Shown piece by piece: positions 10,310-22,300 of a stretch of 26,020 bases of DNA. Source of the DNA: Scenedesmus sp. ARA3 (Eukaryota; Chlorophyta; Chlorophyceae; Sphaeropleales; Scenedesmaceae); contig RWJK01001924.1 of the NCBI GenBank assembly GCA_004335835.1, positions 29,301-55,320 on the forward strand, written 5' to 3'. Every line of letters begins with the position of its first letter. Within the stretch, counting starts at the first letter, position 1. The position numbers and the translations under genes are program-made. The notes under the pieces were generated by a model, which saw only the letters and a list, made by a program, of their open reading frames with translations, was not told where the DNA came from and did not search any database.

Positions 10310-13300
10310 GGCGGCGGTAGCAGCAGGTACAGCAACCAGCTTCAGCAGGTCAACAGCGAGGTCAGTCCCCCTCCATGTGTGGTCAGACATGGCAGTGACA
10401 TTGCTGAAGAAGGCACTGCCTCTGTGGGTCATGTGCTGCACTTGGCCTGGCGTGCAGCCACATCCTACTCGATGTTGCTGCCTCAGCTGGCAGTGTGCCG
10501 GGCATCTCACCCGCACTATGTTTGGGTCGTCGTCCACCCTGTTGCGCAGCACGCCCATGAAGATGGCGTCAGCACCCACGCCGCTCAGCTTCTGCACTGC
10601 CAGCAGGATGGGGAACACGCTGCGGTCCTGCGGGCAGGAATGCAAAGCAACATGAATGTTGCCGGTAAGCAGTCAACAGGGAAGCTTCTGCACCGTCAGC
10701 AGGATGGGGAACACGCTGCATTCCTGCGGGCAGGAATGCAAAGCAACATGCAAAGTAACATACTGCCGGTCAGCAGTCAACAGGGAAGCTTCTGCACAGG
10801 CAGCGGAATGGGGAACGCGCTGCGATCCTGCCGGCGCGAACAGGAAGCAGCATACATAAGCGTCACAAACGGAAGGCCAGCTAGCAGGGTGGGGAAGTCG
10901 CTGCAGTCATGCGGGGCAGGAAACTTTGCCGCAGCAGAGTGCAGAGTGCAATGCGGCACAGCAGTGTCTCAAGTGATACTATGCAACATTGGAATGGTGT
11001 GAAACGCCTTGCTGTACACAATTGAAAGACAGCAAGCACTTGAGCGGAGCAAACTGTGCTGGGAGCACAGTGCAGAGCATGGTGGGAGGGAGAGATGTGT
11101 GAATAAGCTTGGAGCTGCACTACGTATGCAGCACAACAGAGAGATGCGCATGTGCAGATGCCGCAGGGCGTGCTGCTGCCTGCTGCCAGCTGCTGCTGCT
11201 GCTGCTGCTGCTGCTGCCGCCTGGCCGCACCTTGTGCAGCGCCACCAGCATGCGGGTGCTGTTGAGGATGCGGGCGGTGCCCGTGGACACGTAGCGCTGC
11301 AGGAAGCCGTTGTGGCGCGTGCTGAAGGGCTGCGGCCTGCAGGGTGGGTGGGGTGGCACAGCAGGTAGGTGTGGCAGGGCACGTGGGCTTTTCCAACCAG
11401 AATAATAAGGCTCTCCCAAGGGGAGGGCACTAAAGAAACTCCAGGATATCATCACAAGAAACCCAAACGGGGTCCACAGCCCCCCGCACTCACCTCGAAA
11501 ACTTGCGCCTGCAGGCCCCTGACTTACTGGTATGTTTATTGGGAGTAGCAATTATGTATCTAGACGACTGCAGCTGTGTTGACATGTGTTTGCAGCAGCC
11601 TGCCCGCCAGTTTGCCCGACCAAAAAATTGCTGCTGCTGGGATTTGACATGCACCACACCAGTGGTCAGTCGATTGTAAGCTGCTCCACATGTAAATAAC
11701 TGTTTACTAGCCTTGAAAAGGTGTGCAATGGTTATATTATGATCTAAGCTTTCAAACAAGCTTATGTGTGTCTCAATCAGGCACCTGGCAAAAAAGAAAT
11801 CCAAGACAAAAAGTTGACCAGGCCCCTGCCCCCCCCCCTCCCCACCCCCCCTCCCAAAAAGCACGCCGGATGGCCGTAAAAACTTTGCAGTAGGTTTTTG
11901 TTATGTTATATAACATATCCTAACGTTTTCAGGCGGAAAGAAATGATGATGCTGTCAGTGGATGGAGTGCCCCCCCCTTGGCTCTCCAGCATTTTGTCAC
12001 CGACCATAGCATTGACAAAACTCATGATAATCTCTGTCAGCAAAAAGTGTTTCGCCAAGAACAAAAGGACGAAGTACTTTTGGTCTTCAGACCAAAAGAT
12101 TTGAAAGCATTTGAATATTAAATACAACAACAGCAGACAGAACCATTCACACGCTCTTACGCCGGCTGCGCCAGCACGGCATTGCTGAAATATGCAAGAA
12201 AAAACCTCCCTGCATTCCTGCTGCTGCTGCTGCTGCTGCTTCAAGTGCTGGTGCTGCTGCTGCTCCCCCTCCTCTCTGCTCACATCATGGTGGACACGTT
12301 CTTGCCGTCCAGCTCGCCCTTCTCGTAGCCAAACATGCGGCTGCATGCCTGCGGGGACAAGAGTGGGGGTGCAGGCGCAGCAGCGGCAGATCAGCGTATG
12401 CTGTGGTACCCCTGATTCAGCCTCCACTTAGCATTCACCACAAACCGCTGACAAATTTTCTCCAGGATGCCTTTAATCAAAAGCATCCTGCGGTTGCTGC
12501 AGCCAGCTGTCAGCAACCGTGAAACTACTGCCGCACGCGGCTGCTGCCCAATCCACCAGCCCCAGCCCGCCTTGTGGAAGCTCATCACCAGCACATGCTC
12601 ATGCTCAGCATTCAGCTCATGCTCGTGCTCTTCGCTGGCTAATCCCTCAACCCTAAACCCTGCTCCTGCCCCGCTCACGTTGTTGACCATCATGATGATG
12701 CCGGAGGCGTTGATGATGACAATGCCGTCGTTCTGCGGCAGTCAGTGGGCGGCAGGGCAGGCATACACCCGGGTGGGAGGCGGTCAACGTTGATCACTTT
12801 GTCACAAGCAGCCACAGGCCATGGTATGATTCGACTCTCAGCTGAGAGTTCAGGTTTGCTGGCAAGGACTACCATCTCAGTCGTGCAGTACAGCAACTAT
12901 CAGGAGAGGGGTGACGCAAAGCAGGCGCCACTGGAAGGCACTTGTGTAAAGTGAAAAAAGGCAGTAAACAGTTCCCCCGACAGCTCCTCGCGTTCTCACC
13001 AATGTTGCCCAGCAGCGCAGTCAGCTGCACCGGAGCATCAGAAGCACAGCTCACAGCACACGTATGACAGCACACAGCACCCTGACAGCTCCTCACCTTC
13101 TCGTCAATGTTGCCCAGCAGCGCGGTCAGCTGCACTGTGGCCTCAGCGTCACTGGAGGAGCCAGCCAGGCTGAGCAGGCTTTCCGCAGTGCCCTGCTTCA
13201 TGGCCTCGGCGTAGAACTTGCTGGCACCTGCAGCAGCAGCAGCAATAGCAGCAGCAGGATCAAGCACAAAGCATCAGTTAAATTTACTGTCCAGCTGCTG

Positions 13301-16300
13301 CCGCAGCGGATGCTGTGTCCTTGCTGCCAGCAGGAGGCGCGCTCGGCTCTCCAGCTCAGCTGGCTACGACGCCCTGAGCTGTCAATGCCCTGATGCTGAG
13401 CTGTTGCGGTCCAAGCCTACGTACATGTGAGTTGCCTGCTGGAGCTGTGCAATTTCAAAACAAGAGTATGGACATGCACGTTCACAACATCTGCTGCTCC
13501 ATCCCAAGCACAGGTCGCATTCAAAGAACAGCCGCCGTGCCTCACCCCAGGGGCCGTTGCGCACGTACTCCATTCAAGCACATCATACAAGACATCGCGC
13601 AACGATGCATACAAGGACACCACAGGGCTGCCATAACTCCCAGCCCTAAACCCTCAGGGGAGGGTTTGCTGATCACGGCCACCCATCCCAGGGGTCGTTG
13701 CGCACGTACTCCAGGAAGCGGCCGTACACCGCGGCCATAGAAGCACAGCACAGAGCTGCTATGCCGCAACATCATGACCCTCTGGCTATTCACCCAAGGG
13801 TTGCAGCACATTTTACACATGTTGTGCATCATGCACATTCAGTGCACAATCATAACATCTGCTGCTCCATCCCAAGCACAGGTCGCATTCATACTTGTAT
13901 ATAATATGAAACAGGGCCGCCGCGCCTCACCCCAGGGGTCGTTGCGCACGTACTCCAGGAAGCGGCCGTACACCTTGAGCAGCTTGCCGTTGGCGGGGTA
14001 GCGCTCCAGCACGCGGCGGTACACCGCGGTGGCGGTCTTCTCCGCCCTGTCCAGCGCCTCCAGGCAGGCCTGCAGGTCCCTGAAGGACACGCTGTCGCGC
14101 AGCATGCTGTGCCTGCGGGGGCGAGCGGGGAGAGAGCAGGATGGGAGGGGAGCAGTTTTGATGTGAATAGAAGATGTTGTGACAACAGATGCTGCACAAA
14201 GAGCAGTGAGTGCATGAAGGCAACAGGTTGAATGCCAGATGCAGCGGAGGGGGAGGCGCAAGGCGTTGATTGGAAGGTTGAGAGGTAGTGGCAGCAGCTG
14301 CTGCACACAGAGGAGTGAGCGCATTAAGATGACAGCATGCCAGCAACAGCGCACGCTTTCGCTCTAACCAGCTGCAGCTGTGACTTTCTGTCAAAAAATC
14401 TCTGCTGAGCTTGGGGATATGTTGTCGTTTGGTCGAACCGAAGGGAGTATCAGTCAGCAGCGGCCGCCTCACCAGAACTGGCGCTGCATCTGCAGGGCCA
14501 ACTTGTGCGCCCTCACGCATGCACGGTAGGATCGCTGGAACTGCAGGGCAGCAGCAGGCACAGGCAGCAGCACCAGGTCAGCATGATAGATAGAGGGGTC
14601 ACCAGGTCCGCATGTGATGAGCTGCAGTGGTGCACACGCAGGTGTTTGATTGTTCAGGCTGCCCTGCCGATTTTCTACGCAAGTCCTGGCTTACTCCTCT
14701 CTTCTACTAGCACCTAGTACATCAGCACCACAGGCAGGCAGGCCTTTTTGCCAGAAGCCAAGGCCTGCAGCAGCTTTGCAAAGACGACAGGGAACAACCA
14801 AGCTGTCAAGCATTTAATGCATTTATTGCCGCTGCTGCTGCTGCTGCTGCTGCTGCACCTCACCTCCACGTATCCAATCAGGTCCAGCCCCTCAGCTGCA
14901 GGTAGACACACACACACCAGCAGCAGGCCATGCAGCACTGTCAGTAAAGGGGCCAGCGCCATCAACAACACATGAGCAGACAGCTGTGCAGTGCAACCAA
15001 CGACTGTCAGCACGTGCCACAAATGTCTGAACCGCTTAGAGCAGCCAGTTTCAAGTTACAAGTCCTACGCGTCGGAGGCAGGCAAGCCTGCTTGAGCCTA
15101 TGCTCTTCCGTACGTAAATTAGAGAAGGACAAGGACAGGCCTGGGCCTGAGAGCTCTATCGTAAGAACTCATTCCCATCCTACTACGCTTAGAGCAGCCA
15201 GCTCAAATTCACAGTTTGTGTGTGGTGACATACCGGCAGCACTACAACACGCATAGCAGCTCCAGCCCCCCCCCCTCCCCCCACACACTCCTACTCGAGC
15301 ATTTTGGCCACGTCCCGGCTCATGTAAATGACGTAGGGTTGCTGGTATGCGCCAAGCAGTAGCAGACTAGCTCAGGACTTGACTAATTAGATGAGCACCA
15401 CACAAATGCATGGAGGCTCTTGCACATAATCAGCAGCAACTAACTCCGCACAACCCGTTGCAGCCGCTCACACTCGGACTTGAGCTTCTTGGCCACGTCC
15501 TGGCTCACGTAGATGAAGTAGCGCTCCACCAGGCTGGGGCTGTTCTTGCCGGCCAGCTGGATCTGCGTGCGCGCAGCCTGACCGTCCTTGCGCACCTGCA
15601 CAGACAGTTAGATGGCAACAGCAGATATTCAGTCAAAACATGCAGAGTACACGTGATGGTGTGCCAGCTGACTTTATACAGTGGTGTGCCAGCTGGATCT
15701 GCGTGCGCGCAGCCTGCCCGTCCTTGCGCACGTGCAGAGACAAATAGACGGCAACAGCAGACATTCAGTCAAAAAGTGCAGGATACATTTGATGGTGTGC
15801 CAGCTGAGTATGTGTGTGCGCAGCCAGGCCGTCCTGCGCTTTGCGCACCTGTCGGCATAGCCGGCAGCCAGCAGCGACAACAAACAAGTGCTGGTGCGCG
15901 TGCGCAAAGCACTGTCAGCACGCAAACTAGTCTGAAGTACAAACGCTTACAATTGCGCTGAGGCAGTCTTGAACATGCAGCAGAACATGTCATTCACACA
16001 CACAAAGCCCTGGCACGCCGATGCCTGGTCAGCGCGTTTGCACAGCACACGACTGGCGCGCGGGGCCGATGGCGTTGATGCTATGGCTTGATGGGCAACA
16101 TGATGACCGCCACGCCGAGTTCATGATTATCCCTATTCCAGAGAAGAGGGAGAGGGGTCGTCATCGTGGGTGTGATGACGGCTGGCTCGCACCTCAATGA
16201 TGAAGTTGGAGTAGATGGTGAGCAGGTAGGGCTGGTTGGGCAGCCGCGCCATGGCACACTTCATGATGAACTGCAGGGTAGCAAGTAGGCAGCAGCGGCA

Positions 16301-19300
16301 GGTATGCATGCGTCAGTCACAACCAATGCACCAGCCAGCGCTGAGCAGCATGTCACTAGAGGAACATAAGCACGTGGGTGCTGGCTGAAAGCACCAACAT
16401 GCTGTAACACATAGGCAGCACTGCGTGGTCAGCATGGCCATAGCTAGTCGAAGGTCAGCTGACATGCCTCAGGCGTACGCTGCATGCAGCAGGGTGCTAC
16501 ACCATACAGGCTCCCAGCTACATCTCCAGCCACAATGGCAGGTAATGCTGGTTGGCAGAACCAAATGGCGGCTGTGTCACGCTGATCACAAGCATCAGCT
16601 GGCCAGCTGCATCATGGCAGGCACCATGAGTCATGGCAGGCGCGCACCTCTCCCAGTGCGGTGGTGGCTGGGTCAGGCACGCCGTCCTCGTCCCACTTGC
16701 GCATGGCGCGCAGCAGGAACTCAGCCTGCACAGCGCAGCAGCAGCAGCAGCAGGAGCAGCAAGCAGGAGTATTGGTCAAAGCACACCCGTTCCTGCATGA
16801 GAAATCAAAGCATGTGCAGGTAGCATCCATGTGCAGACAGAGGTTTGCTGCTGTCAACTAGACATATGGCATGTGCAGCTGATTACCTGTGCAGCTGCTG
16901 CACAGGCTACCGCCTTCCCACCAAGGCTGCATACATCCACGTGCTGTCTCATCATATATCACAGCTGCAGCCAGGTGCACCTCGTACACGTCCATGAAGC
17001 GGGTCACGTCTCCGCATCAATTACAGACCAAACCCATCCCTGCATTATAACAGCTGCAGCCGCCCGCACTTCGTACACGTCCTTGAAGCTGTACACACCT
17101 CTCCGCATCAAGCAGAGAGCAAATCCATCCCCGCTTTGTAACGGCTGCAGCCGCCCGCACTTCGTACACGTCCTTGAAGCGGTACACACCCCTCAGCATT
17201 AAACAAAAAGCATATCTATCATTTCAACAGCTGCAGCCGGGCGCACCTCGTACACGTCCTTGAAGCGGTACACATCCTTGAGCACCATGTTGGACTCGCC
17301 CGCGGCCTGCCCAGCCACCAGCTTGGCCAGGGGGGCGCGGCGGCGGCGCATGTAGGCCCAGGACAGCGCCGCACCCAGCAGCACGGCAGGGAAGATGCCG
17401 TAAAGCACGGTCTGGTGGCAGGTTGGGTTGCAGCGACAAGATGACAAGGTAATCAGCGGATGAAGCACCAGGAGCTGTAAATAGGGCAGGGAGCTGAATG
17501 CCACAAGCCTTGCAACAGCAGCAGGACTGCAACCCTATTGCAGGCGCATCAGGCTACAGCACGCATGCCAGCACACACTGCCAGGACATCAATGGGACAA
17601 TTTGCATTGCACAACAACACAGGCTGCAACATTACTCAAATGAGGTACGAAAAACCAAGAAGGCACCAGCATAACTCATAGGGGCAAGCTGCTGCGCTGC
17701 CGCCTGACCCATGTCAGCTGGCTGCAAATTTACTCAAGTCAACCACATCAAGCAGGCAACAACGTAACACTGTTTAGGGCAAAGCTGCTGCGCTGCCGCC
17801 TCACCCATGTCAGCTGGCTGCGGTGGGCCTCCTGCGCTGCGCCCAGTGCGTAGCGGTCAGCCGTGTAGTCGATCACCACCAGCAGCACGCAGGTGTACAT
17901 GATGCCCAGCCACAGCCCGCCCCACACCGCGTTGACCAGGTCGTAGTAGTACGGCACCTGGCGGGGCAGCATGAGCGGCACACATATGAGGACATGATAC
18001 ATGGGGTAACAGTTATGTTCAGCCATCAATCACACCGCGTTGACCAGGTCATAGTAGTACGGCAACTGGCCGCATGGGGCAGCAGGAGCGGCACACATAG
18101 TGGGGCATGATACATGGGACACAGTTACGTTTTTGGCCTTGTGTACACTGCAGCCAGTACCCGGAAGGTGGCTGCAGCTGATCCAATGCTGCTGAGTCGA
18201 GGATTCGACTGCCTCACCGTTGCGACGAGGCCATACACAATGAATGCAGTTCTCAGATACCTCTGACCCAGTCGGCGAACACCAATGAGTTGCTAGTTCG
18301 CAACAGCTGCACAGCAGCGCCCTGTCAGCGCACTGGCATTGCACCCCATACCCTCACCGTGGTGATGAGGTAGTACACAACGAATGCAGTTCTTCAACAC
18401 AGCTGACTCGCGCAGGGGACACCGCTGATTGCGCCCCATGCCCTCACCGTGTGATGAGGTAGTACACGATGAATGCAATTCTCCAACATTGCTGCCTAAT
18501 CACTGCTTGTCAGGAACACCTGTGCAGCAGCAACTTTAGTACACACATATCCCTCTCTTTGCACCGCATGCGCTCACCGTGGTGATGAGGTAGTACACGA
18601 TGAAGGCGGTGCAGATGAGCATGAGCACGCTCTGCGCGTTGCCCATCTCGCTGCACACCGTGCTGATCAGCACCATGGCCATCTTGAGCGCCATGGTCTT
18701 CATGCCGGTCACAGCCACAGGGGACGCCAGGTGGTTGCGGTTCAGCGGGTTGCTGGTGGGGGCAGCAGGCAGCAGGATGCAGCGTGAGTGCGCGGGTTCA
18801 CTGGCCGAGGATTGCAAAGTACATGCTCATGCCAAGAGGGCTGCTGCTGCTGCTGCTGCTACAGCTGCTGCTGCTGCTGCGGCTGCTTGCTGTTGCTGTT
18901 GCTAGGAATGATGGTGTTGTTGTTGATGTTTGTGTGCCTGAAAGTTGGTGCTGACACGGCTGCCTGTTGCGCTGCCAAACTGTGACCATGCGGCAACCCA
19001 TCTCAACCAGCTGCAGCAACAAGCTTGACACATCAGCTGCATGTGAGCAGCTGCGAGACATTGCAACACAGGCTCTGCTTGATTGGTACTCACAGGTCGC
19101 AATCGCTGAGTGACTGCAGCAGCAGCAGCAGCAGCGGCAGCGGCAGCAGCAGAGCAGCAGCGGAGATGTTTGAGTGTGTTGTCCAAGCAAGCATCCCCTC
19201 AGCAAGCACACACTGCTGTAGCATGTACGCACGTAAGCAGGTGGGGTTCAGCCACATCACGCTGCTACAACTACCAGCCAGCTCGTCACATGCCCAGCTC

Positions 19301-22300
19301 AGCGCACCCAGCCGGCTCACCATGCAGAGGGTGGCAAAGCAGAACAGCAGCAGCATCACGAAGCCAAACGCCATGTGTGCCAGGTGAGGCATGGCCAGGC
19401 AACCTGCAGCATGCGCAACACACAGCAACACACCACCATCAGTGATTACATGTGTAACACATGTAATGCAAAGCCCTGTTACAGTAGTGTGGTTGCGGCA
19501 GTGCATGATTGCATATGCTGCATGAGGTGGCAGATTAGTCACGTGCACCTCAGATTGCTAGTGAGTGCTGTGCACGCGCACTCGCTGCGAGGTCTTCACT
19601 GCCTGTGCGGGGTCTGTGCTGCTTGCGCTGCATGCCCTGCATGCCACGGCAGAGCGCGCAGTGCAGGCTACAACTGGACTCTTATGCATTCCGTTTTCAG
19701 CAGAACAAAACAGCAGCAGATGATGCCGTGTCAGTGCCGCTCACTGTGATTTGTGAACACGGTGTGTGCTGCTCCCTCGGGCTGTAGCGCGCTGCCCCAC
19801 TGGCAGTTGAACAGGAAGGATATGTAGTCCTGTGTGGGGCAGCAGCAGCAGCAGCAGTGGCAGCAGCAGCAGCGGCGGCGGCAGCAACAGCAGCAGCAGC
19901 AGCAGCAGCGGCAGCAGCAGCAACAGCAGCAGCAGCAGCGGCAGCAGCAGCAGCTGTGGCAGCATCAGAGGGATACTTCAGCAGGGCTGACGGGCTTCCA
20001 GCAGCAACACCGCAGCTACGACAGCGCGGATGCTGCCGAGGTTCAAAAACGCACATTGAAGCAATCCAGCAGCCCCACACCACCCAGCCGTGTGCGTCTC
20101 ACCATGATGGCCACCCAGAAGAGTGAGTACAGCAGGAACGCCACCAGCTGCAGCACTGCCACCAGCCTGCAGTCGCAGCCGTAGCGCAGTGTAATGCAGT
20201 GCATGAGTGAGCCACGCAGTGGTGTGATGATACGGCGCATACCGAAACATGGTAGTTTTTGGGAGGATTGGGCGCAATATTCGAAGACAGTGTGAGCTGC
20301 CATGAAACCCATGCATGAGACACAGTTGCAGCGAAGTGCCCATAGCAGCCACTGAGGGAATCAGCGGCACGCTAGGGTGCCATGCTCAGTGAGCGTGGCC
20401 TGCTCTGCGCTGCTGGCAGCGCGATCCTAGCCGTTAGTAGATGCTGCCTCAGTGTGGCGCACTTGGTGCAGCAGCAGGCGCTGCCACTCACCGCCGCAGC
20501 CATGCATTGCCGCTGTCATCCTTCTTGAGTATGACCGCCACCCACACCGTGAGCGCCAGTGACACCAGGATCACCGCCGACACCGCGTAGAACACAGCAA
20601 TGTAGGCATCATAGCCCTGACCACGTGCATGCAGCGGCAGGCAGGGCAGTGGCAGTTGCAGCAGTGAGCAGCTGTGTCGACAGGAGAAGGCAGAGGCGTG
20701 GCCGCATGCATTGTGGTTGTGAGTGATGTCATGGACTGAGGAGTGTGCCAGGTGGCACGCAGCGCAGTTGCTGCCCAGTGCTTCTTGCTCATAGGCTGCG
20801 CTAAATGCATTTGCACAAGTACTTGATGCTGTGCAGCTTGCAAGGACCGCCAGCTCAACATGCATGCATGCTGCAGCCAGCAGCTGCGCACCTTGGGTGT
20901 CACCACCAGCCGGAACAGCACCCAGTAGAACACCTGCGGCAGCAGCAGCATCACAAGCAGCAGCAGGCAACGTACAGCCATGCAGCATCAGAAGAGCCGT
21001 GCGTGGCAGCCTCAGCAGCACCAACAGTACGCGCTGCCAACTGGAAGATGCAGCTAACACAGCTGGCATTGTTCCATCACGATAGCTGCAACCAGCCGAC
21101 AGCTGCACAGGGCTTCAGGCCAGTCCTGCGGTCAGGTGACTGAGCCAGCCGGCTGCTTGCGGCACACATGTGGCTGCCCTGCGCTGCGCTGTAGTACCAG
21201 CCGCACTCGCCTTCCATATCCTGCAGCATCACACAGCACAGCAGGGTGACGCAGCGTTAGCAGCGTGTTGTAGGTGCAGTGATGCAGCTGCATGATTACG
21301 GTACACATGAACTGGCAGAGTGTGACCAGTTCATTGCCAGTGGTGCGCCATAAGCCAGTGCTATCTATGGCATGGCCGGGTGGCAGCCCTCTGCAGCGCG
21401 GCTCACCACAGGTCTGTGTTGATCTTCCAGCGGAACACCGTGTTGAACACCACGCGGAACATCTGCGGCAGCAGCATAAGGGGTTACTGTCCAGCCCTGC
21501 ACTGAAGCGCTGGCGTGCACATTGGCCTGCTGTGATCTAGCTTGAGGCGCTTTGATGCTGTGCTGGTGCGGTGAAGCCCTAGTGTTTGCCTGGCTGTGAC
21601 CATTGTGCAGGGGCTGCGCTCAGCATCAGTGATATCCTGTGCGACAATACAGTTGTAGCAAAAAACGTGCAGGGCCCCGCTCTATGACGCACCTGCAGGA
21701 ACTCCAGCACGATGCGCCCTGCCGTCCATCTGAGGTCGGTTGCTTTGCGGTTCTTGCTGAGTGTGTACAGCGACGCAAACACCTGCGCACAGCAGCCAGC
21801 AGCAGGCAATGCTCAGTGTGCACCATCCCACGGCATCACAATGTACAGTACAGGTTCCCCAACATCTACTGCTGTGTCCAGCTGCAAAAGTCAGCAGTCC
21901 ACCTGCAGTGCATGTGAGGTCTGCTGGACGTGCACTGGTGTGCTGCTCCTGCTGACGCGACAGAATTGCTTCCTGTGTACGCAACATGTTGCTGTTGCTG
22001 GCTTTCTTGAAGAGCTGTGCCAGCCTCCTCACCGCATCCTCTACGGTCCTGTTCTGCTCCACAAGGTCGGAGGCCAGCCCATCCTCCCTGCAGGGCGCAA
22101 GCAGCACCAGGCAGCATGCCAGGCACTGTCAGGCTGATGCAGCAGTACTGTTCCTAACAACGGGCAGGGATCTCTTGCCAGCACTACGCCGTTGATCAAA
22201 TGAATATGATGGTTTTCGAAATGGCTTGAACTTCATATAGCCGGACATGCAGCCTCTGCCTTTCTTGCCCCCACGCGGCCTTTCTGCTGACCACTACGTA

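Larger units (their letters stand above)
10511..13227 (-). other. Exons 21-25: TPR-like C-terminal end and first PAS domain
   Basis: Exons: 21, 13227..13097; 22, 12732..12679; 23, 12348..12284; 24, 11336..11231; 25, 10627..10511. Exon 21 (ASKFYAEAMKQGTAESLL) closes the TPR-like region. Exons 22-25 form a PAS core: NDGIVIINASGIIMMVNN, then ACSRMFGYEKGELDGKNVS, then MPQPFSTRHNGFLQRYVSTG, and DRSVFPILLAVQKLSGVGAD followed by AIFMGVLR. This is the usual PAS order (sensor strand, FGY-E--G, M--P---RH--FL--Y--TG, FP--L-V). I see no flavin-binding LOV cysteine motif (GRNCRFLQ) or obvious heme ligand, so the ligand is unassigned. Confidence 0.82.
13931..16725 (-). other. Exons 15-20: TPR-like helical module
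   Basis: Exons: 15, 16725..16648; 16, 16270..16193; 17, 15595..15472; 18, 14895..14864; 19, 14540..14473; 20, 14112..13931. The peptide alternates amphipathic helices: AEFLLRAMRKWDED, FIMKCAMARLPNQPYLLTIY, then KDGQAARTQIQLAGKNSPSL, EGLDLIGYVE, FQRSYRACVRAHKLALQMQR and finally VLERYPANGKLLKVYGRFLE followed by NDPWG. The ERYP...LL..YGRFLE..ND.W pattern is the hallmark of the TPR-like repeats of the TmcB/TmcC family and resembles HAT repeats. The module probably packs against the membrane face and links it to the PAS units. All phases agree, and each exon is bounded by CAG and GTGAGN or GTGCGN. Confidence 0.82.
17247..21782 (-). other. Exons 3-14: multipass membrane module
   Basis: Exons: 3, 21782..21693; 4, 21462..21407; 5, 21220..21211; 6, 20933..20892; 7, 20616..20492; 8, 20166..20103; 9, 19829..19745; 10, 19403..19321; 11, 19113..19094; 12, 18752..18578; 13, 17957..17805; 14, 17411..17247. 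Hydrophobic helices are visible as VFYWVLFRLVV, YIAVFYAVSAVILVSLAL, LVAVLQLVAFLLYSLFWVAI, MAFGFVMLLLFCFATLCM, SVLMLICTAFIVYYLI, GLWLGIMYTCVLLVVI and YGIFPAVLLGAALSWAY, giving roughly six to eight passes. Conserved family landmarks are YTLSKNRK (exon 3), FRWKINTDLW (exons 4-5), GYDAYIAVFY (exon 7) and DLNPLNRNHLASP (exons 11-12). The module ends in a basic stop-transfer motif, MRRRRAPLAK. The role of this membrane region in the family is not established. Confidence 0.82.

Noticed and set aside
11906..12427. A 173-codon minus open frame crossing exon 23 and the AT-rich island
   Set aside because: It reads exon 23 in the wrong frame, with Gln repeats from a CTG tract, and has no recognisable domain in the AT-rich part.
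19857..20126. Poly-Ala, poly-Gln and poly-Leu open frames around 19740-20180
   Set aside because: They are the interrupted CAG tract read in different frames; the real coding sequence there is exons 8 and 9 on the minus strand.
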